A stretch of 64,000 nt of DNA. Source: Actinoallomurus sp040655075. GTDB lineage: Bacteria; Actinomycetota; Actinomycetes; Streptosporangiales; Streptosporangiaceae. The notes below the pieces were generated by a model. The model was not told where the DNA came from. It did not search any database and saw nothing but the letters and a program-made list of their open reading frames with translations. The stretch lies in the NCBI RefSeq assembly GCF_040655075.1, contig NZ_JBFAJC010000021.1:108725-172724 (forward strand). The letters are read 5' to 3'. A program made the translations under genes and the position numbers. Shown here piece after piece: positions 58,600 through 64,000 of the stretch (positions within the stretch are counted from its first letter, which is position 1; every line of letters begins with the position of its first letter).

Positions 58600-60542
58600 G
58601 AAGCCACCTCATTCTGGTCGTTCGCGCCGCGCGCGGCGGAGGAGACGGCTGCGGGCCGGTAGCCCGCGGCCTGGAGGTTGAAGAGCCTGGCGTAACCGCC
58701 GTCGAGGACCATCAGGTCGTCGTGGCATCCGAGTTCGGAGATCCGCCCGTCCTCGAGAACCGCGATCATGTCGGCGTCGCGCAGCGCGCTGAGCCGGTGG
58801 GAGATGAGCAGGCCGGTCCGTCCGGCGCGGTGCTCGCCGAGCGTGTGGTGGATCTGATGTTCGGCCTCGGGATCCAGCCCCGCGCTGGGTTCGTCGAGGA
58901 TCAGCAGGTCCGCCTCGGAGCGCATCAGCGAACGGGCCAGGGCCACCCGCTGCCACTGCCCGCCCGACAGCGTCACGCCCGTGCCGCCGTCCTCTTCGTC
59001 GAGGTGGACGCGGCTGAGCTGCGTCTCGTACCCGTTCGGCAGGCGTCGCAGCGTGGCGTCGATTCCGGCCAGCCGGGCCGCCGCGCAGACCCGATCCCGG
59101 TCCGTGGCCCGCGGCAGATCGCCGAGGCCGATGTTCTCCTCCGCGGTGAGGTCGTACGTCATGTAGTCCTGGAAGGTCACGCCGATGCGTCTGCGCAGGG
59201 CGTCGACGTCCATGTCCCGCAGGTCGATGCCGTCCCACAGGATCGCCCCGCGCTCCGGGTCGTAGAACCGGCACAGCAGCTTCACGAGGGTGCTCTTGCC
59301 CGCACCGTTGACGCCGACCAGGCCCAGCGACGAACCCGCCGGAAGGGTCAGATTCACGCCGCGCAGCACCCACGGGCCGTCCAGGTCGTACCGGAACCAC
59401 ACGTCGCGGAGCTCCACCTGCCCTCGCAGAGGCAGTGCCGGCCCGTGACCCGCAACAAGGTCGTCGCGGTCCTCCATCAGGTCCAGGAAATGGCCGAACA
59501 GCCGCACCGCCTCGGCCGCCGACCCGGCCTGGAGGACGACACCGCCGAACACTCCCTGCACGCCCGCCACCGCGGCGATGAACAGCGTCACGTCGCCGAC
59601 GGTGAAGCGCTGGTGAGCCGCACCGATCACCACCACGAGGATGCCGAAGCCCGTCACCACGCCGTTGAGCACGGCGAACCCGGACTGGGTCAGCGCGACG
59701 CGCCGCGTGACCGCCAGCTCCGCCTCCGTCGCGCCGCCGACGGCGCTCACCAGCCGCCCGTGGAGAAAGCCGCCCAGCCCGAAGAGTCGGATCTCCTTCG
59801 CCGCCCGAGGATCCGTGAGCAGGGAACGGTAGAACATCCGGCGCCGGTACTTCGCCGACATGGCCTCGGAGACCTCCACCTGACGGCGGGCGATCGCCAG
59901 CCGGGAGATCAGCGCGGCGGCACACGAGGCGAGCAGCAGTGCCGCCATCGGCGGCCACACCGCGAGCAGCACCCCGAGGAACCCCCCGACCGAGGCGACG
60001 GCCTGGACGACCTGCTGCCCGAAGAGCGTGATGTTGTGCGGCGCGTCCTGGGATGCCTGCTGAGCCAGCCTCAGCCGGTCGTGGAAGGCCGGGTCCTCGA
60101 ACCTGCGCAGCCCCCGGAACTCGTTCACCTTGGCGAACAGCCGACGCTCGACGTTCACGACGAGACGCTGGCGGACCATTTCGTCGAGGTAGCCGCCCAC
60201 CTGCCCGAGGACCGCGGTGAGGGCGCCGGTCAACGCCATCGCCGTGCCCAACGCGACGGCTCGCCCCGCGTCGGCGCGGCCACCACCGAGCTCGTCGAAC
60301 AGCAGCTTGCCGAGCCACGCCATGACGGCCGGCCCGACGCCGGAGGCGGCCGTGACGCACACGAGCAGCGACGCACCGACGGGAGCGGCCCGGAACTGCA
60401 GGGCCAACGCCGAGAGGACCGCCCGCAGGCGCGGCCGGCTCCCCCGGATCGGGTCCCCTTCGGGGAGGCCGTCGGCGTTCTCGTCGCCAGGTGTGTCGGC
60501 TGCGGCCGCCGATTCGTCCGGTGTCGGACTGATATGCGTCAC
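58596..60542 (-). CDS. ABC exporter (fused membrane and ATPase domains) of the peptide locus
   Basis: A 648-residue half-transporter. Six membrane helices between ~45 and 340 and an ATPase domain: Walker A GVNGAGKST near 411, signature LSGGQWQRVALARSL near 522, Walker B LLILDEPSAGLDP near 545. No N-terminal C39 peptidase, unlike bacteriocin exporters that cut their own leader; that role may be taken by the S26 peptidase translated from the same mRNA. GTG start at 60542. Likely exports the cysteine-rich peptides. Confidence 0.9.
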   Translation of the reverse strand: MTHISPTPDESAAAADTPGDENADGLPEGDPIRGSRPRLRAVLSALALQFRAAPVGASLLVCVTAASGVGPAVMAWLGKLLFDELGGGRADAGRAVALGTAMALTGALTAVLGQVGGYLDEMVRQRLVVNVERRLFAKVNEFRGLRRFEDPAFHDRLRLAQQASQDAPHNITLFGQQVVQAVASVGGFLGVLLAVWPPMAALLLASCAAALISRLAIARRQVEVSEAMSAKYRRRMFYRSLLTDPRAAKEIRLFGLGGFLHGRLVSAVGGATEAELAVTRRVALTQSGFAVLNGVVTGFGILVVVIGAAHQRFTVGDVTLFIAAVAGVQGVFGGVVLQAGSAAEAVRLFGHFLDLMEDRDDLVAGHGPALPLRGQVELRDVWFRYDLDGPWVLRGVNLTLPAGSSLGLVGVNGAGKSTLVKLLCRFYDPERGAILWDGIDLRDMDVDALRRRIGVTFQDYMTYDLTAEENIGLGDLPRATDRDRVCAAARLAGIDATLRRLPNGYETQLSRVHLDEEDGGTGVTLSGGQWQRVALARSLMRSEADLLILDEPSAGLDPEAEHQIHHTLGEHRAGRTGLLISHRLSALRDADMIAVLEDGRISELGCHDDLMVLDGGYARLFNLQAAGYRPAAVSSAARGANDQNEVAS

Positions 60543-60701
60543 TCCGTAACCATCCGCGTCACCCAGGGGTCTCCCAAGATCTCCGAAATGGACAGCCGGA
60601 ACCTACGGCTCTGCTCCGGCGGCACACAAGGGACCTGGGACCTAATTCGGTCCGGGTGACGGACCGGTCACCGATCTCACACGGATCGGGCGCGTCCGCG
60701 A

Positions 60702-63700
60702 TCAGGCGCCCAGGTCCTCCTCGGCGAGGAGGTCCGGGAGATTCTCCGGCTCGCGGAGGGCGGCCTCGGCGAGCAGGCGATCGGGCCAGCGGTCGCACGC
60801 CCACGCCAGCCCCCGGGCCAGACCGGCCGGGCCGCTCGCATGGACGGTGCCGTCGGCGTACCACCAGGCGACCTCCTGACCGTCCACGACGAGGCGCTCA
60901 TGGTGGACGTACGTCTCCGGCGCCTCGGCGAGGACCGCCAGCGCCACCGCGGGCACCGGGCGCTCCTCTCCTGCCGACTCGACGACGCCGGGGACCTCCT
61001 CGCCGCCGAGGGAGAGCTCGAGCGCGTCCGCCACATGCGGCGGGACGAACAGCAGCGGCTGGCCGCGTAGCAGCGGCAGTAGGTCGGGACGGTCGACCAC
61101 GATGACGTCCTCGGCCGGAACGACCTCCGGCTCGCCGTCCACCAGCGCCCGTACGTGGTCCGGCGGGTCGACGTGCAGGTCCGTACGGGCCAGCGCGGCC
61201 CACAGGTCCCGCAACCGCTCGCGGGACACCGTACGGGCCGGATCGGCGAGGCGGTCGAGGAGCTCGGCGGGGCCGTCGGGCTCGGCGAGCAGCGCGTCGA
61301 CCGTGGTGCGCACGCCGAGCGCCACGGCGAAGCGCGAATCCAGGCCCGCCGGGGCCTGGTCGTACAGGTCGGCCAGGTCCTCGCCCCGGCACAGCTCCCC
61401 GGGCCGGCGGCCGTCCAGGACGGGATGCCGGCGCAGCCACCACGCGGTGTACGAGGGGACGTCCACGTGGCGGCCGTCGGCGAGGACGACGCGGACGGGA
61501 TCGACGACGGCGGCGCGCAGGTCCGGCTCGGCCAGGAGGCGGAGCGCCTCCCGCCAGTCGGCGACGAACTCCAGGTCGCGCACTGCCGTGAACTCCGGAA
61601 TGACATACCCCGCGTCGAACGACTCCGCCCACTCCTCCTCGCCGTCAAGGTGGGACTCCGGCTCGATGACGTCCTCGGCCCGGACGAGCGCGAACGTCCG
61701 CAGCACCCCGGCGGCCTCGAGCACCTCCGCGCCATACCGCTCGACCAGGTCGGCGTCCACGACGCCGAACGGCGCGTCGTCGGCCATCACCTCGGCCAGT
61801 GCCAGCGGCGCGCCCGGCAGCAGCAGCTCACCGGCCGGGTACGGCTCGCCGTCGTCGCCGGGCAGCGCGAGCTCGGCCAGCCACGGCTCCTCCCCCGGCC
61901 GCAGGTGGGCGCGGGCGACGAGAGTGAGCACGGCGTGCCAGATCGGCTCCGGGTCCTCCTCGTCGTACGACGCGGCGACCGCCCCGCGCGTCGCCGCGTC
62001 GGTGAGGACGGCGCGCGGGCCGGCCTCGACGGCACCGAGCCGCAGCAGCAGCGGGTGCGCGGCCTCCGGATGGACGACGCGCAGGCCGAGGGCGTCGAGT
62101 CCCTCGGGATCGGTGACGAGCAGGCCGCGCGGCCCGCGTACGGTGCGGCCATCGGCGAGGGGCACCGGCAACCCGGCGAGCGCGTCACGGTCGGCGCCGT
62201 CCAGCGCGGCGTACAGGCGCCGCCACCACGTGGGCTCGCGGTCCAGTCCCGCGAGCGCGTCAGCGACGTCGGCGAGCGTCATGCGGCGGACGCCGAGGGC
62301 GGCCAGGGCCGGGTGGCGGGCCGGCCAGCCGGCCGGCAGCAGACCGGGAACGACCTCCGCGAGCACATCTGTGAGCGCCGCCGGACCGTCCACGACGACG
62401 GCGTCCCGCCCCCGAACCCGGACCGGTTCGTCCCTCCACGGCAGGTCCCCCGCCGCGGCCACCTCACCGCCGGTCGGGGCGATGCCCGCCTCTACTCCGG
62501 AGCGGGCAGGGTCCGCCTCGGGCACGTGCTCGCCGAGGTACGGCCCGCGGGTCTCGGGGACGGTCGGCAGGAGCGGCAGGTCGGGGAGGCGGGCGAGGAT
62601 CGCGCGGCGGAGCCGGGCGTCCAGTTCGCCCTTGGCGACCGGGCCGGGCACCAGGTCGAGGAGGCGCGGGTCCGGCGGCGGCAGCGCGGTGTACGCCTCG
62701 GCCGCCCGCTCGATGAGGAAGTCGGTCAGCGGCCCGGGGGCGACGTGCCGCCGGTCGGGGGCAAGCGGGAACGACGCGATGAGCAGCGCCGGCAAACCGA
62801 GCGGCTCGTCACTCGGCGTCGGCGCGTGGATCACGGCCGGCACGTCGTCGGGCAGCGGCTCGTCGGCGACGGCCCAGCGCACCTGCCAGTAGGGGCGCTC
62901 CTCGACCGGCCGGTCCGCCAGCAGGTCCGCCGCGACCTCGCCGTGGGCCTCGGCGGTGCGCCAGGTCGTGCCGTTCACGGTGACCGAGCCGGTCGCGGCC
63001 CCTTCGGCCGGCGGGTCCCAGGTCGCGTGCAGCGTACGGACCTCGCCGTCGACCTCGATGGCGATCTCGGCGAGGGCGGGCAGGGACAGGAGCAGGGCCG
63101 GGCCGGTCTCGGCGAGCAGCCGCCGGACCAGCGTCTCGGCGTCCGAGTCGCGCAGCGGCAGCCGAACGAGCGTGTCGTACCCGTCCGGAGTTGCAGTGGG
63201 CGCTGTATCCGGAGTCCGCCCGGAGGGCGCGGCTTCGAGAATCGGCCTGGCAGACGCAGCCCCCGGAGCCGACCCAGCAGGCGCAGTCTCTGGAACCGGT
63301 GTGGCGGGCGCGGTCTCCGGAACCGGTGTGGCGGGCGCGGCGAAAGGCAGGCGTAGGACCGGCACGTGGCCGCCGCGCCGGTCCAGCTCGGCGGCGACCC
63401 CGGGGATCCGCGCCACTGCCTCACGGGTGCGTTCGGCCGACCAGGCGACCGCCGCCCCGCCGGACACGATGGACGGGTCGTCGCTGACCGCGACGACGGC
63501 GGCGAAACCGACGCCGAACCGGCCGACCGCGTGTGCCTCGTCGCGTTTGGCGGAGGCCCGCAGCGTGCTCAGCGCCTCGACCCCGGCGGCGTCCAGCGGC
63601 GCGCCGACGTTGGCGGCGCTCAGCACGCCGTCACGCAGTATGAACCGGATCCGGCCGGGAACGCCGGCGCGGGCGGCCGCGTCGGCGGCGTTCTGCGCCA

Positions 63701-63842
63701 GCTCGACGATCACCCGGTCGCGGTAGCCACCCCGCGTGTGATCCTCTTCGGCGTTGGCGTCCTCGCGGAACCGGGCCGACGACGCCGCCCAGGCGTCCAG
63801 CACCCGGGCGCGGATCGCCGCTGTGCCGAACGGGTCGTCCAT
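60702..63842 (-). CDS. Sacsin-type GHKL ATPase domain protein (1046 aa)
   Basis: A very large cytoplasmic protein. Residues ~45-140 form a Hsp90-like (GHKL) ATP site: RDRVIVELAQNAADAAARAG (N-box) and AVGRFGVGFAAVVAVSD (G-box), as in sacsin. A Pro/Ala insertion with direct repeats (APATPVPET twice) follows at ~170-215, then 800 residues of actinomycete-specific sequence without known domains. Possibly a chaperone-like protein. ATG at 63842; longer readings extend into the 37-bp repeats. I recall this gene near DUF2530 in Streptomyces relatives; here the 6-kb peptide island lies between them. Confidence 0.82.
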   Translation of the reverse strand: MDDPFGTAAIRARVLDAWAASSARFREDANAEEDHTRGGYRDRVIVELAQNAADAAARAGVPGRIRFILRDGVLSAANVGAPLDAAGVEALSTLRASAKRDEAHAVGRFGVGFAAVVAVSDDPSIVSGGAAVAWSAERTREAVARIPGVAAELDRRGGHVPVLRLPFAAPATPVPETAPATPVPETAPAGSAPGAASARPILEAAPSGRTPDTAPTATPDGYDTLVRLPLRDSDAETLVRRLLAETGPALLLSLPALAEIAIEVDGEVRTLHATWDPPAEGAATGSVTVNGTTWRTAEAHGEVAADLLADRPVEERPYWQVRWAVADEPLPDDVPAVIHAPTPSDEPLGLPALLIASFPLAPDRRHVAPGPLTDFLIERAAEAYTALPPPDPRLLDLVPGPVAKGELDARLRRAILARLPDLPLLPTVPETRGPYLGEHVPEADPARSGVEAGIAPTGGEVAAAGDLPWRDEPVRVRGRDAVVVDGPAALTDVLAEVVPGLLPAGWPARHPALAALGVRRMTLADVADALAGLDREPTWWRRLYAALDGADRDALAGLPVPLADGRTVRGPRGLLVTDPEGLDALGLRVVHPEAAHPLLLRLGAVEAGPRAVLTDAATRGAVAASYDEEDPEPIWHAVLTLVARAHLRPGEEPWLAELALPGDDGEPYPAGELLLPGAPLALAEVMADDAPFGVVDADLVERYGAEVLEAAGVLRTFALVRAEDVIEPESHLDGEEEWAESFDAGYVIPEFTAVRDLEFVADWREALRLLAEPDLRAAVVDPVRVVLADGRHVDVPSYTAWWLRRHPVLDGRRPGELCRGEDLADLYDQAPAGLDSRFAVALGVRTTVDALLAEPDGPAELLDRLADPARTVSRERLRDLWAALARTDLHVDPPDHVRALVDGEPEVVPAEDVIVVDRPDLLPLLRGQPLLFVPPHVADALELSLGGEEVPGVVESAGEERPVPAVALAVLAEAPETYVHHERLVVDGQEVAWWYADGTVHASGPAGLARGLAWACDRWPDRLLAEAALREPENLPDLLAEEDLGA

Positions 63843-63869
63843 CTCGTGCCTCTCCACTGCTGCAGTGTC

Positions 63870-64000
63870 TTCCCGACCAACCCGCGCCCGACCGACCTCC
63901 CGGGCCTTCCCGACCAACCCGCGCCCGACCGACCTCCCGGGCCTTCCCGACCAACCCGCGCCCGACCGACCTCCCGGGCCTTCCCGACCAACCCGCGCCC
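63870..64000. repeat. Perfect 37-bp tandem repeat, 3.5 copies, running off the window
   Basis: Copies begin at 63870, 63907, 63944 and 63981 with no mismatch; each starts TTCCCGACCAACCCGCGCCC. Right upstream of the sacsin-type gene. The period is not a multiple of 3, so it is not built to code, and there are no spacers as in CRISPR. Confidence 0.95.

Noticed and set aside
58410..60659. 749-residue reading frame on the plus strand
   Set aside because: Antisense to the ABC exporter, whose Walker and signature motifs are intact.
63870..64000. CRISPR array
   Set aside because: The 37-bp units are directly adjacent and identical, with no unique spacers, and no cas gene is present; the TnpB-like gene is 43 kb away.
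1..64000. tRNA or rRNA genes
   Set aside because: Intergenic stretches were read for cloverleaf arms with GTTCGAATC-type T-loops; none was found. A dedicated covariance search was not possible.

Overview
The window is about 70% GC chromosomal DNA from an actinomycete. A DtxR/IdeR-type metal regulator, UdgX, a mycobacterial-type SerC, a second-type citrate synthase, a DUF2530 protein, a SpoIIE phosphatase with its own ATPase domain and many TetR/MarR/MerR/HxlR regulators, all with GTG/TTG starts and clear GGAGG sites, point to Streptosporangiales/Streptomycetales. Something near Thermomonosporaceae is a guess. No rRNA, tRNA or CRISPR array was recognised.

Layout. 0-13 kb: regulator/transporter pairs (ArsR-oxidoreductase, MerR, TetR-permease, XRE-MFS), an unusual serine hydrolase fusion, an aegerolysin-like secreted protein and a DUF4142 protein. 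13-28 kb: housekeeping block with alcohol dehydrogenase, SpoIIE phosphatase, DtxR, UdgX, an FG-GAP surface protein, MFS, PdxH, citrate synthase and SerC, interrupted by a 704-residue TnpB-like nuclease that abuts udgX. 28-38 kb: accessory DNA with a TetR-controlled flavin monooxygenase, a three-gene DyP peroxidase operon with two uncharacterised partners, an SMI1/KNR4 protein, small fragments and a lower-GC lipase. 38-54 kb: large membrane proteins, Uma2, RecD2 helicase, a beta-helix-repeat membrane protein, a SecY paralogue, SnoaL-SDR, PurC, ThpR, MFS-MarR and DUF2530. 54.7-60.6 kb: an accessory island. 60.7-64 kb: a sacsin-type ATPase preceded by a perfect 37-bp tandem repeat running off the window.

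The most interesting part is 55.7-60.5 kb. Two tiny genes missed by ordinary ORF calling (56 and 55 codons, GTG starts, strong ribosome sites) encode paralogous peptides with a nearly invariant leader and six cysteines spaced C-x7-C-x-C-x9-C-x3-C-x5/6-C. An Ala-Gly-Ala sequence just before the first cysteine fits a type I signal peptidase site, so cleavage there would release a 31-32-residue peptide that begins and ends with cysteine. Around them lie a TetR regulator, a membrane-anchored TlpA-like thioredoxin, a small S26 signal peptidase and an ABC exporter without its own C39 peptidase. Together these look like a compact system for making, exporting, trimming and disulfide-bonding a cysteine-rich peptide. 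The locus carries the scar of a tandem duplication: 3' fragments of the signal peptidase and TetR genes are fused between the two peptide genes.
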